Of a stretch of 47,180 nt of DNA, positions 7,703 to 16,213 are shown one piece after another (positions within the stretch are counted from its first letter, which is position 1; each line of letters begins with the position of its first letter). The notes below the pieces were generated by a model. That model did not search any database. It was not told the origin of the DNA and was given only the letters and a program-made list of their open reading frames with translations. Both the position numbers and the translations under genes were made by a program. Source of the stretch: CAZSHX01 sp964606895 (GTDB lineage Bacteria; Bacteroidota; Ignavibacteria; Kapaibacteriales; UBA2268); assembly GCA_964606895.1 (NCBI GenBank), contig CAZSHX010000032.1, positions 1 to 47,180 of the forward strand, written 5' to 3'.

Positions 7703-8056
7703 TTAATCCAGATTGAAAGCTGTTGCCCATGCATTTCTAAGTTCCTGAATTATTTTAAGTGCTTCTTCCTGTTTCTTTTGGAAGATAAGACGCTGGCAAT
7801 ATTCGTAAAGACGATAAAGCCTGGTTGCGGTTTCTTCATATTCAAAATTCAAAGAACCCATCAATTCAATTAAAACCCTGCTCATCTTAGTTGTATCACC
7901 TCTTTTATTAGAAACAATAAAAAGGTCATACATCTTAAGAATTATTTTCTCCTTGCTCCACGATAGAACTTCCTGTTCCAAATATCCGGGAACTTGTCCA
8001 TCTTTTTTCCCGCCGTAAGCCTTGCTTGCCGCAATCTGCTGGGCTGCTGTTGCCAT
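7703..8056 (-). CDS. fliS: Flagellin export chaperone FliS
   Basis: A 117-residue, all-helical protein with the FliS pattern: residues 1-20 include the AYGG of the family N-terminus, then LEQEVLSWSKEKIILKMYDL, RVLIELMGSLNFEYEETATR and LYRLYEYCQRLIFQKKQEEA. FliS binds the C-terminal D0 helix of flagellin in the cytoplasm, prevents premature polymerisation and delivers it to the export gate. Position between the flagellin and cap genes is the classic arrangement. Flagellin ends 118 bp upstream with an inverted repeat between them, so expression of fliS may be lower than flagellin. Confidence 0.9.
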   Translation of the reverse strand: MATAAQQIAASKAYGGKKDGQVPGYLEQEVLSWSKEKIILKMYDLFIVSNKRGDTTKMSRVLIELMGSLNFEYEETATRLYRLYEYCQRLIFQKKQEEALKIIQELRNAWATAFNLD

Positions 8057-8089
8057 AAATCTACTTTCTATCTTTATAAAATAATATTT

Positions 8090-8123
8090 GGGAAAAGGTC
8101 AACACGATAGTCAACCTTTTCCC
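8090..8123 (-). terminator. Inverted repeat between flagellin and fliS (partial terminator or mRNA-end hairpin)
   Basis: GGGAAAAGGT (8090-8099) and ACCTTTTCCC (8114-8123) form a 10-bp perfect stem with a 14-nt loop. On the minus strand it is followed by A/T-rich but not uniform T sequence, so termination may be incomplete. Such hairpins often set a high flagellin to chaperone mRNA ratio. Confidence 0.6.
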
Positions 8124-8174
8124 TAAATTCATTTGCAAAAATCATGCAAAAACACCCAAATTTCAAAATCAGTT

Positions 8175-9125
8175 TTATCCGCCTCTAACCATCTGGATGA
8201 AGATTGCCGAGTTTTGATTTGCCTGAGCAAAAGATGCCATGGATGCCTGGAATAAAAAGTTGTTTTTTGCCATTTCCATCTGTTCAACTGCTACATCTGC
8301 ATTTTCGATACGTCCAATCGCAGAATTATAGTTTGTAATCTGAGATTTCAACAAATCTTCCTGTGAAGTTAATCTGTTTTGAACACCACCGACAAAAGAA
8401 GTGACTCTTGTCATGTTAGTCAAAGCAGATGATAAACTGGTCAGTGTTGTTGCTATATTAGAAGATGAAAATATTCCAAGATTAGAACTGCTGACTGAGT
8501 TCAAACTGTTCATGTCAAGACCCGAAACTCCAGCAAAATTAACAACTGATGATGAAGTTGCATTGATGTTGAACTCAGATGCGTTACTAATATTCATACC
8601 AGATGTGTTACCGGTTGTCAAATCAATACCAAGTGTTAACACAGTATTTGTTGCAGTAAATCCTACAACAAAATCTCCGGAAAATGCACCTTTGATTAAT
8701 TCTTTACCACCGAATACTGTTGAATCAACTGTTAACTGAATTTGTTTAACCAAATCATAGGATGATTTTGCAAGAGCAACTTTTTCATCAGTACCTAATG
8801 AACCGGTTGATGCAGTTGCCGCATTATCCTTGATTTTAAGCAATAAAGAGTTAATCTCCTCATAAGCATCTTGAGTCATTGCTGTAACTGTCTTGGCTTC
8901 GGATGTTGAATTAAGTGCGGCTTTTAACGAACCGTTGCGTGATTGCAATGCTCGTGAAGTGATATAACCTGCAACATCATCTGCCGCTGAGTTAATTCTC
9001 TTACCGGTTGCTATTCTCAACTGTCCTTGAGCTATTTTTTGACTGCTAGCCAAAATCGACATTTGTGCGATTTCTGCTTGTGGGTTGCTTGCAATTTTTC
9101 CTGCACTGGAAACTGCTGTTGGCAT
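8175..9125 (-). CDS. fliC: Flagellin
   Basis: A 316-residue flagellin. The N-terminal D0/D1 region holds SSQKIAQGQLRIATGKRINS and AADDVAGYITSRALQSR (about residues 28-65). The C-terminal D1/D0 region holds FVGGVQNRLTSQEDLLKSQI, RIENADVAVEQMEMAKNNFL and FQASMASFAQANQ. The short, Ser/Asn/Thr-rich centre is the exposed D2-like part. It differs from canonical flagellins: about 15 extra residues precede the D0 helix, the usual SAADDAAGLAIS reads SAADDVAGYITS, and the C-terminus is FIQMVRGG rather than a VLQLLR-type end. A GGAGG ribosome site lies 6 nt before the ATG, and a sigma-28 promoter match is upstream. The protein is secreted by the flagellar export apparatus. Confidence 0.93.
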   Translation of the reverse strand: MPTAVSSAGKIASNPQAEIAQMSILASSQKIAQGQLRIATGKRINSAADDVAGYITSRALQSRNGSLKAALNSTSEAKTVTAMTQDAYEEINSLLLKIKDNAATASTGSLGTDEKVALAKSSYDLVKQIQLTVDSTVFGGKELIKGAFSGDFVVGFTATNTVLTLGIDLTTGNTSGMNISNASEFNINATSSSVVNFAGVSGLDMNSLNSVSSSNLGIFSSSNIATTLTSLSSALTNMTRVTSFVGGVQNRLTSQEDLLKSQITNYNSAIGRIENADVAVEQMEMAKNNFLFQASMASFAQANQNSAIFIQMVRGG

Positions 9126-9131
9126 AATAAA

Positions 9132-9136
9132 CCTCC
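9132..9136 (-). promoter_or_regulatory. Strong ribosome binding site of flagellin
   Basis: GGAGG on the minus strand, 6 nt before the flagellin ATG. It fixes the start and contrasts with most non-flagellar genes here, which lack a clear Shine-Dalgarno sequence. Confidence 0.75.
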
Positions 9137-9194
9137 ATGTAAATAATTATAACATTTGGGCATCCTGCCAAAATTTTCAATCCTCTAAAAGCAA

Positions 9195-9221
9195 TGTTCG
9201 ACATCTTTTCAAATAACTTTA
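9195..9221 (-). promoter_or_regulatory. Sigma-28 (FliA) promoter of flagellin
   Basis: On the minus strand TAAAGTTA (9214-9221), 11 nt, then GTCGAACA (9195-9202). The sigma-28 consensus is TAAAGTTT-N11-GCCGATAA, so the first box matches 7 of 8, the spacing is exact and the second box matches 5 of 8. It lies about 70 bp upstream of the flagellin ATG, as expected for a class 3 flagellar promoter. Confidence 0.75.
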
Positions 9222-9253
9222 GTTTTTTTTTGAAAAAAATAAAAAAAAGTTGT

Positions 9254-9841
9254 TTATTCTTTCATTTTCCCAAAATAATACTCTTCATCAAAATTTATGC
9301 CCGATATTCTGACATTAGAATTTTTCATTGATGATAAAATCAAATATTCTGTCGTCGGTATATAAGTCCTTGATTTAATTACTGTGTCGCAATCCACTGT
9401 AATCACATAAACCACTCCGTCATTTCTGATATGTACTCTTGAATACTGACCTACCTTTGCTTTGACAGAATCCACTACTGCCAGCAATTTATTATTTTCA
9501 AAAACTTTGCAACCGCTGGTAGTATAATCAAATTTAATTGACGGGTGGTTGTCATATTCGTTTGAAACAGTTCTGAAATATAGACTTAAGCCTTCGCCGG
9601 AAATTAGCTGTGTTGTGAGGTCTGCATGTAGCTGTGTTAACCCAACTGACCGCAATGCCGCAACACCACTTTCGGAAATGTTTATTTCATTAGCTTTGAG
9701 TTTAGCCACCGAATTCAAATCTGACATTATCAAGCCATCTATGGGAAATTCATTGTCTTCGTTCAGATGGAACTGATCCGGAGTGCATGAAATGGCGATA
9801 ATTGCACAAATGGTTATTATTGAATTTATAATTATTTTCAT
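9254..9841 (-). CDS. Small predicted lipoprotein, unrecognised
   Basis: A 195-residue protein with a signal peptide ending in an IAISC lipobox (Cys about residue 19), so it is likely a periplasmic-facing lipoprotein. The rest is mixed beta-rich sequence (SLYFRTVSNEYDNHPSIKFD, VHIRNDGVVYVITVDCDTVI and a C-terminal INFDEEYYFGKMKE). No family is recognised. In the middle, IKFDYTTSGCKVFENNKLLA and later strands have the look of a concanavalin-like or beta-sandwich fold, but this is weak. It follows the 462-residue lipoprotein gene by 26 bp on the same strand and is the last gene of the long recJ-to-lipoprotein run. Confidence 0.7.
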   Translation of the reverse strand: MKIIINSIITICAIIAISCTPDQFHLNEDNEFPIDGLIMSDLNSVAKLKANEINISESGVAALRSVGLTQLHADLTTQLISGEGLSLYFRTVSNEYDNHPSIKFDYTTSGCKVFENNKLLAVVDSVKAKVGQYSRVHIRNDGVVYVITVDCDTVIKSRTYIPTTEYLILSSMKNSNVRISGINFDEEYYFGKMKE

Positions 9842-9867
9842 TTTTCTGAACTTTTTTTCTGAAAAAT

Positions 9868-11256
9868 TTATTTTTGTTTATTATGAACGATTTCTTCGTC
9901 AAAAAAGATTCTGTCACCAAATCCAAGACTAACACCAAGATATGGTCTGGAAAAACTTGCTGAAACGCCAAATGGTCCGGATAAATCACTCCCAACAGCA
10001 ATAGACGAGCCACCGGTAACAAATCCCATGATTAATCCGACATTTAAAAAATTACTGATTCTTAAGTTCACCCTGTTTCCGATATGCAAAAGTTTGGACG
10101 GATAATAGTTATATTCAATGAACGGCTCTGTCGATAGTTCATCAGAAAGTATTGTCTGCCAATAGCCAAGTCTGATTGGCAATATTCCCAATCCCCATTC
10201 ATTTCGTCCAAGAATCATAAAGTTGGCAAGAGATGTTCCAAGATAGAATCCATTATTCAAAAAAGGAAGTGCTACCGAGGCATTTGCAAGTCTTATCAAT
10301 GCACCGCTGATAATATTTGATTTTGATTTTTCCGATAAAGCAGATGAATCCGAACCGGCGGCAAGTATTCCAGCTTGAATCAACCCGACATTCCACGAAT
10401 AATGCTTATGGTCCTTCCATTCAGTATTAGTTTCTTTAACAAGATTATGGAAGTCAAGGAAAGAAATCCCTACTCCCAGATATGGGAAAGCAACTGTTTG
10501 ACCTGCACTATTATTCTCGCTCAATCTGACTGCATAGGAGGATTTCGAATTCATTCCTGCAGCAAATCCGGCATAAGCTCTAAGATTCAAACCGCCAATA
10601 GAACCAATATCGAATGAACCTGAAAAGTTGAAATACTGAGAAGGATAGTAACCTATACCAAAGGCTAATGTGAAGTTCATATAAGGTGTACTTTCCGATA
10701 CGTAGAACCGTTTCCTTAAGTACAACGGGAAAATACTGGTGAGAGTCCTCTCAACTCTTGCATCGGGCATCATAATTTCAAGCATGTTGGTACCAAAAGT
10801 CCAGTTGGATGCATCCCTGAACCATCTTAATCTCCACTCCCCTACTCCAAAACGGTAGATTCCCCCGTTGAACACCTTTGAAGAATTGCCCTTATAAGTA
10901 GATTTCAAATTTTCAAGGTCAGGGAAAATACCGAAAACACCGGTTCCGGCAGAATTCTCTTTACCGCTTCCGATTAAACCAACAGATTCAAAGATACCTA
11001 ATCTTATGAAATCGGGATATTCCCTTTCAACGACACTGTCCCTCTGAATAACTGTTCTGCTGGTATTTATTGCCCTTGACGAAGGATAAATAATCCCGTT
11101 ATCCCGAAGCCCGGGCAGGTTTTTCTGTTCCCTTATGGTCAGAGTATCCCGCTCGGAAATTGTATAAATATCTTTTTCAACTCTGGTCGAAAAAGAACTG
11201 CATCCGGCAATTAAAACCGAAATTATGGCTGAAATAAGTAAAATTTGATTTTTCAT
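9868..11256 (-). CDS. Predicted outer-membrane lipoprotein, unrecognised
   Basis: A 462-residue protein beginning MKNQILLISAIISVLIAGCS, with a lipobox (IAGC, Cys about residue 19). The body is rich in Gly, Ser, Tyr and Phe with many alternating hydrophobic stretches (for example YMNFTLAFGIGYYPSQYFNF, VGLIMGFVTGGSSIAVGSDL), the look of antiparallel beta strands ending in an aromatic-rich C-terminal part (PYLGVSLGFGDR). A surface-associated or barrel-like lipoprotein is possible. I do not recognise the family. It lies 23 bp after the FAH-family gene and 26 bp before the smaller lipoprotein, so the pair may work together. Confidence 0.7.
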   Translation of the reverse strand: MKNQILLISAIISVLIAGCSSFSTRVEKDIYTISERDTLTIREQKNLPGLRDNGIIYPSSRAINTSRTVIQRDSVVEREYPDFIRLGIFESVGLIGSGKENSAGTGVFGIFPDLENLKSTYKGNSSKVFNGGIYRFGVGEWRLRWFRDASNWTFGTNMLEIMMPDARVERTLTSIFPLYLRKRFYVSESTPYMNFTLAFGIGYYPSQYFNFSGSFDIGSIGGLNLRAYAGFAAGMNSKSSYAVRLSENNSAGQTVAFPYLGVGISFLDFHNLVKETNTEWKDHKHYSWNVGLIQAGILAAGSDSSALSEKSKSNIISGALIRLANASVALPFLNNGFYLGTSLANFMILGRNEWGLGILPIRLGYWQTILSDELSTEPFIEYNYYPSKLLHIGNRVNLRISNFLNVGLIMGFVTGGSSIAVGSDLSGPFGVSASFSRPYLGVSLGFGDRIFFDEEIVHNKQK

Positions 11257-11279
11257 AACATCTATAAATAGTATAGTGA

Positions 11280-11939
11280 TTATTCTACAAAAACTTTTAA
11301 ATTAGCGTAACCGACAAGTTCTGCTTCAATTGTATCGCCTTTCTTTATCTGCCCAACTCCTTCAGGTGTTCCTGTGAAAATAACATCACCTGCCTGAAGT
11401 GTAAACACTTTTGAAAGATATTCGAGTAATTTCCCGACAGTTCTTTCCATTTCAGAAGTATGTACCTGCTGGCGGACTTCCCCATTAACTTTTAAACTTA
11501 AATCGAAACAAGGTTCTTTTTCATGAAAAAGCGATGAAGGTATAACTACAGAAATCGGGGCTGAAGTAACAAATCCTTTGGAAACCGCCCATGGTTTGCC
11601 TTCCTTTTTTGCCTGATTCTGTATATCCCGCAAAGTAACATCAATTCCTACTGCGTAGCCTTCAATGTAATCTCGTGCTTCGTCAGCCGTTATATTGTCA
11701 CAATCTTTTCCGATTACTACTACAAGTTCAACTTCGTGATGAACAAGTTCAGAAAAATCCGGTAGTTTAATTGATTCTCCGTTTTGAAGATATGCCTTTG
11801 ACGGTTTTAGAAAAATAACGGGTTCCGCAGGTATGGTTCCCCCCATTTCTCTGGCATGTTTGGAGTAGTTACTGCCTACGCAAAACATCATCCCAACCGG
11901 CAATTCTTTTCCATCTGTAAAAACAAGTGTTCTTTTCAT
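11280..11939 (-). CDS. Fumarylacetoacetate hydrolase (FAH) family enzyme
   Basis: A 219-residue enzyme with the FAHD1/YcgM-like layout: FCVGSNYSKHAREMG, EPVIFLKPSKAY, the metal-site segment VHHEVELVVVIG, YAVGIDVTLRDIQ, then KGFVTSAPIS, LEYLSKVFTLQAGDVIFTGT and PEGVGQIKKGD. The family binds Mg2+ through Glu-x-Glu and Asp residues and cleaves or decarboxylates beta-keto acids (acylpyruvate hydrolase, oxaloacetate decarboxylase). The exact substrate cannot be told. The ATG overlaps the PBP1A stop by 3-4 nt (ATGA), so translation is coupled to that gene. There is no obvious metabolic link to the envelope genes around it. Confidence 0.9.
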   Translation of the reverse strand: MKRTLVFTDGKELPVGMMFCVGSNYSKHAREMGGTIPAEPVIFLKPSKAYLQNGESIKLPDFSELVHHEVELVVVIGKDCDNITADEARDYIEGYAVGIDVTLRDIQNQAKKEGKPWAVSKGFVTSAPISVVIPSSLFHEKEPCFDLSLKVNGEVRQQVHTSEMERTVGKLLEYLSKVFTLQAGDVIFTGTPEGVGQIKKGDTIEAELVGYANLKVFVE

Positions 11940-14242
11940 GTTGTAAATTTATTTAGTTTTACTTCAATTTCAATTCTTTGATTTAATACGGCTAAAATCT
12001 CTCGGTCAAATTTAATTTTTGTCTGATTTTTACCATTTGGAATATCAGTGCTATTTGTAAAAACAAATTGTTCTGTCGAATTTCCTTGCAAAAATTTATT
12101 TTTTTCGAGCAATTTTATTCCCAGAACTGTTGGCTGAGTAGAATCAGATGTTGAATCCTGCACACTGAAAGCAAATTTCCTTTGTTTGTAAGGTAAAGAC
12201 TCGTCAGCATAAATTTTAGCCATAAGTCTTCCCCAAATTGGTGCGGCGGCTTTTCCTGCATAAGCATAACCACCTGTGAATGTGATTCTCCTGTCGTCGC
12301 ATCCCACCCAAACTCCGGCTACCAACTGGGGAGTAAATCCTACAAACCAAGCATCGGCAAAGTCGTTGGTTGTTCCGGTTTTTCCGGCGGCATCGCAATT
12401 CTTAAAATAATTGCGGATTTCGTAAGCTGTTCCGTGGTCAACCACTCCCTGCATCATCGGTATAATAAGATGAGTTATCGAAGGTTTGATGGCATCATAA
12501 ACTTCCAAAGATTTTTTCTTTTCCTGCAAAATGTTGCCATATTGGTCCTCAATACGTTTGATAGAAAAAGGTACAATTCTCATACCTTCATTCGCAAAAG
12601 TAGCAAAGGCTGATGTCATTTCGAATGGTGTCACTTCCCCACCGGCACCAAGCGACAAAGCGGGTACTGCATTTAGCCCCGAAGTGATTCCCATTTTATG
12701 GGCAAGTTCAATTACTTTGCCGGGAGTCGTATGCTGAGTAATCAATCTTGCGGCAACAGTATTGATTGACTTGCTTAAACCTTCGGCAAGTGTTACCTGT
12801 CCCCCTGCGTCACATTGTCCTGTGCCTTTGGGAGACCATACTTCACCTGACGGCAAAGTATAAGTATAAGGTCCGCATTCTACCATTGAAGTCGGTAGCA
12901 TGCCTTCCTCAAGGCAAGAAGCATAAACAAAAGGTTTGAATGAAGAACCCGGCTGTCGTTTAATTTGAGTTACATGATTGAGTGAATATTTAGCATCAGG
13001 ATTTTCTTCCATGAATTTGGGTGAACCACCGACCATGGCAAGAGTTTCTCCTGTTGAAGGGTCGAGAACGACGAGTCCTACCTGAACTGTTGTTGCCGCA
13101 TTTTTAACCGAATCAATAAATTTTCGGCTTCTTTTCAGATTTTTTTCAATTTCAGATTTTTTCTCCTGTGGAGCGGCATTATATTCAGGACTGTTTTTAA
13201 CCGCTCTTTGAAGTAGTTCACTCAGTAGATTCTGATTTGAAGTCCAGGAAAATGAACGTGAGAAAGTTTTCTGAAACTCTTTCAAATGTTCTTCAACGGC
13301 TTCTTTAGCATATTGCTGAATTTTAGAATTTAAAGTGCTGTAAATCAGTAATCCGTCGCGATAAAGGTCAAAATCTTTCAAAGAACCGTCTTTACTGAGT
13401 TGCTGACGTATCATTTCTACAAAATGCGGAGCTATGAGTGAAGTTCCTCTTTTGCCGAATTTACTCTTTGAAAGGCTTATGGGTTCCTCGGCGGCAGAAA
13501 CATATTTAGAACTATTAAGAAAATTTTGTTCGTACATCAATTGCAGAACAAGATTCCTTCTAACAAGTGATTTTTCATAATCAATTATACTATTATAATG
13601 CTCAGGTGCTTTCAGAATACCTACAAGAAAAGCACATTCGGCAGTAGTAAGTTCCATCGGTGACTTATTGAAATAAACCTGTGATGCAACCTGAATACCA
13701 TAAGCCCCTCTGCCGAAGGCAACTGTATTCGAATATAATTCGAGTATTTCCTGTTTGGTAAAGTTTTTCTCAATCTGAATTGCAGTAACAGCCTCTTTAA
13801 TTTTTCTTCTGAATGAATTTTCCTGATTGAAATAAAGATTTCTTGCAAGTTGCATTGTTATAGTCGAACCGCCTTCTTTCGAACGCATAGCCATAACATT
13901 TTTCACCATTGCTTTTACAATTCTGGCGAAATGAACACCCCAGTGATTGTAGAAATTTCTGTCTTCTGTTGCAATCAAGGCATTAATGAAATCCTTTGGA
14001 ATACTGTCTATCGGCAAAGAAACTCTTCTCTGAATATAAAAGTGGTCTAAAAGCTCTCCGTCTGAACTGATAATCTGAGTTGCAAAATTTTGTTTTGGGT
14101 TTTCCAATTGTTCAAGCGATGGCAAACCATAAGAGATTGAATCGTAAATCAAAAGTGAAATAAAAATAAAGATAAGAAATGATGTCGAAATCAACAGCAT
14201 TAGAAACTTAAAAGGGGTCATATTTGAAAAAAACTTACCCAT
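11936..14242 (-). CDS. Penicillin-binding protein 1A (bifunctional transglycosylase/transpeptidase)
   Basis: A 768-residue class A PBP. It has a short cytoplasmic N-terminus and one membrane helix (about residues 12-34). The GT51 glycosyltransferase domain shows IATEDRNFYNHWGVHFARIV and GGSTITMQLARNLYF. The transpeptidase domain carries the catalytic SxxK in RQPGSSFKPFVY (Ser about residue 432), SKSIN and the KTGT box in AAGKTGTTNDFADAWFVGF (about residue 619). It polymerises and cross-links peptidoglycan from the periplasmic side of the inner membrane. The upstream OmpA-like gene ends 2 bp before this ATG and the FAH-family gene overlaps its stop, so it sits inside a tight operon. Confidence 0.93.
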   Translation of the reverse strand: MGKFFSNMTPFKFLMLLISTSFLIFIFISLLIYDSISYGLPSLEQLENPKQNFATQIISSDGELLDHFYIQRRVSLPIDSIPKDFINALIATEDRNFYNHWGVHFARIVKAMVKNVMAMRSKEGGSTITMQLARNLYFNQENSFRRKIKEAVTAIQIEKNFTKQEILELYSNTVAFGRGAYGIQVASQVYFNKSPMELTTAECAFLVGILKAPEHYNSIIDYEKSLVRRNLVLQLMYEQNFLNSSKYVSAAEEPISLSKSKFGKRGTSLIAPHFVEMIRQQLSKDGSLKDFDLYRDGLLIYSTLNSKIQQYAKEAVEEHLKEFQKTFSRSFSWTSNQNLLSELLQRAVKNSPEYNAAPQEKKSEIEKNLKRSRKFIDSVKNAATTVQVGLVVLDPSTGETLAMVGGSPKFMEENPDAKYSLNHVTQIKRQPGSSFKPFVYASCLEEGMLPTSMVECGPYTYTLPSGEVWSPKGTGQCDAGGQVTLAEGLSKSINTVAARLITQHTTPGKVIELAHKMGITSGLNAVPALSLGAGGEVTPFEMTSAFATFANEGMRIVPFSIKRIEDQYGNILQEKKKSLEVYDAIKPSITHLIIPMMQGVVDHGTAYEIRNYFKNCDAAGKTGTTNDFADAWFVGFTPQLVAGVWVGCDDRRITFTGGYAYAGKAAAPIWGRLMAKIYADESLPYKQRKFAFSVQDSTSDSTQPTVLGIKLLEKNKFLQGNSTEQFVFTNSTDIPNGKNQTKIKFDREILAVLNQRIEIEVKLNKFTT

Positions 14243-14244
14243 TA

Positions 14245-16128
14245 TTATTTCAATACTTTCAGTAGTTCAACTCGTCTCAATCTTTTACGGTAGAGCGGTA
14301 CAGCCTCGCCCGGTCTTGGCTCCAGAGGTTCGAGTTTGCCAAAAGAACGACCTTCAAGTTTGTCCATAGGGATTCCTCTTTTCAGAAGTTCATCTATCAC
14401 AAACTGAACTCTGTCCAATCCGAGCTTCTGATTGTTTTCAATAGTTCCAACATCATCGGTATGCCCGGTCAGGATTACTTTTTTAATTTTATCCAAAGAA
14501 ATAATAAGGTTCTTAGCCACATTATTTATTTCGTCCTGCCACAAGTTGCTGGTTTCAACTCCATTGCTGTCTATCGTATATTTATAAGGGTTATTATAGA
14601 CTTTTGTCGGGAAATTGATACGAAGAGTAAAATTCTCAGGCACATAAAAATCTTTTCTTATGACTGATGTTGTATCATCTTTTTCAACTCTGACTTTAAA
14701 AGCATCAAAGAATAAATTATCTGCCTGTGCAGTTACTTCATATTCCTTGCCCTTTTCAAGTTCTACCTTGTAATCACCGGAAGTATCGGATTTCATTTTA
14801 TAAGAATCATAGAATAAATCACTACCAAGCGAAGTTAGCTCAATTTCATTAGTTTCAGGTATAACTTCCTTTGTTTTTGTCTGGTCTGACTGAACCTTTC
14901 TGATTACTAAATCGGCATAAGGAACAACCCTTTTGGTTTTGTCATTATAAACTTTACCTTCGAGAGAATATTTCTGTGGTATTTTGATATTAGCTTCCCG
15001 GAGTTTATTCTCATCAAGATTTAAATTGATGTTCAAATCCATGGCAATATCTTTTCTCTGGAAATCCTGTGTCTTACGTGGAATTTCCTTTTTGCGGACA
15101 TACAAATCAAATCCGCCTTTCCTCAAAACTATACTCACAAATCCATCAGTTTGATTTGATGAATAGAAGAGTATATCATTATAATCGCCGGGAGAAGAAG
15201 GAAAAAGTTCATCATATTTTGTATTTAGTGGCGGACGTAAGTTGACAGCCCCGCCGAATAAATCGTTTCTGCTTTTAAGGGTTTTAATATCTCCGATTTT
15301 AGCAAGTCTCCAGAATTCATCTGAAATTGACGAAGAAAATATGTCATAACCGCCTACCGTTTCATGTCCGCATGAAGAAAAAAGCAATGTTTTCCCATCT
15401 GTTGTGACAAAAGGTGTAAGTTCATCACACGAAGAATTGACTGAATCTCCGCAACTTATAGGTTTTGACCAGTTTCCGTCGGGAAGTTTGATAGTGTAAT
15501 ATATCTGAGTTCCCATAAGAGCATGACCGTCAGAAACAAAGAATACTACATTTTTGTCTGGAGAAAAAGCAGGTTGTGATTCCCAGCTTGCGGGATTTGC
15601 ATTGACCGAATCACCCATATTTTTAACATTGACAAGAATATTGCCCTGCAAATCTGCAGTATATAAATCAGAATTTCCCAATAATATGTCGGGGTTGTCA
15701 GGAACAGGAGAAGCCGCAAAAACTACCTTTTTATCTTTGATTGACATCGAACCGATGCTTCCTTCAAACGGACTTCCAATTCCCGATTCAACAGAAGCAG
15801 TTTTATAATCGCTGATTCGCATCATCATGATTCGTTGTTGATTGCCGTCCTGAAAAGTAATAATAGCCTTTCTATTATCAATAAATGAGAGAGCCCATTC
15901 ATCTTCTGGTGAATTCACTCTTTTCAGATTTTCGAAATGATAGTAAAAATTTGCTACCCGCTGGTATGCTTCTGAAGTATCTACAGGGATTCCCTGCCAT
16001 TTGTAGGATACGCAACCCTGCTGTTGGGGAGGACAATCCAACAACTTCTGTGGAGACTTTATTTGAACGCAACCGCCCAAAACTACTAAAGCCAATATTA
16101 ATGTTATTATTATTTTTCCCCTGAGCAT
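14245..16128 (-). CDS. OmpA-domain lipoprotein with PD40/WD40-like repeats
   Basis: A 627-residue lipoprotein starting at the ATG preceded by AAGGA (16134-16138). A TTG six codons upstream is less likely. The signal peptide ends in VLGGC. The N-terminal half has beta-propeller PD40-type repeats such as QPAFSPDKNVVFFVSDGHAL, LTPFVTTDGKTLLFSSCG and YDELFPSSPGDYNDILFYSS. A carboxypeptidase-like segment follows (YSLEGKVYNDKTKRVVPYAD). The C-terminal OmpA domain has VILTGHTDDVGTIENNQKLG and LDRVQFVIDELLKRGI, which binds peptidoglycan. This is the layout of Bacteroidota OmpA/PD40 proteins, some of which (PorE) are T9SS-associated. Here it lies next to PBP1A (2 bp) rather than other por genes, so an envelope-peptidoglycan linker role is the safest reading. 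Confidence 0.88.
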   Translation of the reverse strand: MLRGKIIITLILALVVLGGCVQIKSPQKLLDCPPQQQGCVSYKWQGIPVDTSEAYQRVANFYYHFENLKRVNSPEDEWALSFIDNRKAIITFQDGNQQRIMMMRISDYKTASVESGIGSPFEGSIGSMSIKDKKVVFAASPVPDNPDILLGNSDLYTADLQGNILVNVKNMGDSVNANPASWESQPAFSPDKNVVFFVSDGHALMGTQIYYTIKLPDGNWSKPISCGDSVNSSCDELTPFVTTDGKTLLFSSCGHETVGGYDIFSSSISDEFWRLAKIGDIKTLKSRNDLFGGAVNLRPPLNTKYDELFPSSPGDYNDILFYSSNQTDGFVSIVLRKGGFDLYVRKKEIPRKTQDFQRKDIAMDLNINLNLDENKLREANIKIPQKYSLEGKVYNDKTKRVVPYADLVIRKVQSDQTKTKEVIPETNEIELTSLGSDLFYDSYKMKSDTSGDYKVELEKGKEYEVTAQADNLFFDAFKVRVEKDDTTSVIRKDFYVPENFTLRINFPTKVYNNPYKYTIDSNGVETSNLWQDEINNVAKNLIISLDKIKKVILTGHTDDVGTIENNQKLGLDRVQFVIDELLKRGIPMDKLEGRSFGKLEPLEPRPGEAVPLYRKRLRRVELLKVLK

Positions 16129-16133
16129 TTTTT

Positions 16134-16138
16134 TCCTT
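16134..16138 (-). promoter_or_regulatory. Ribosome site deciding the start of the OmpA/PD40 lipoprotein
   Basis: AAGGA on the minus strand, 5 nt before the ATG at 16126-16128. It favours this start over the TTG at 16146, which would overlap it. Confidence 0.55.
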
Positions 16139-16213
16139 GCTTGCAATTAGCTTAATAACACAGTGTAATCTAATTAATACGAAATTATCAAAAAAAAATT
16201 TTCTATACAACTT

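Noticed and set aside
8124..8174. Sigma-54 promoter upstream of fliS
   Set aside because: A TTGGG...TTGCA-like pair is present on the minus strand, but the distance between the GG and GC elements does not fit the required -24/-12 spacing.
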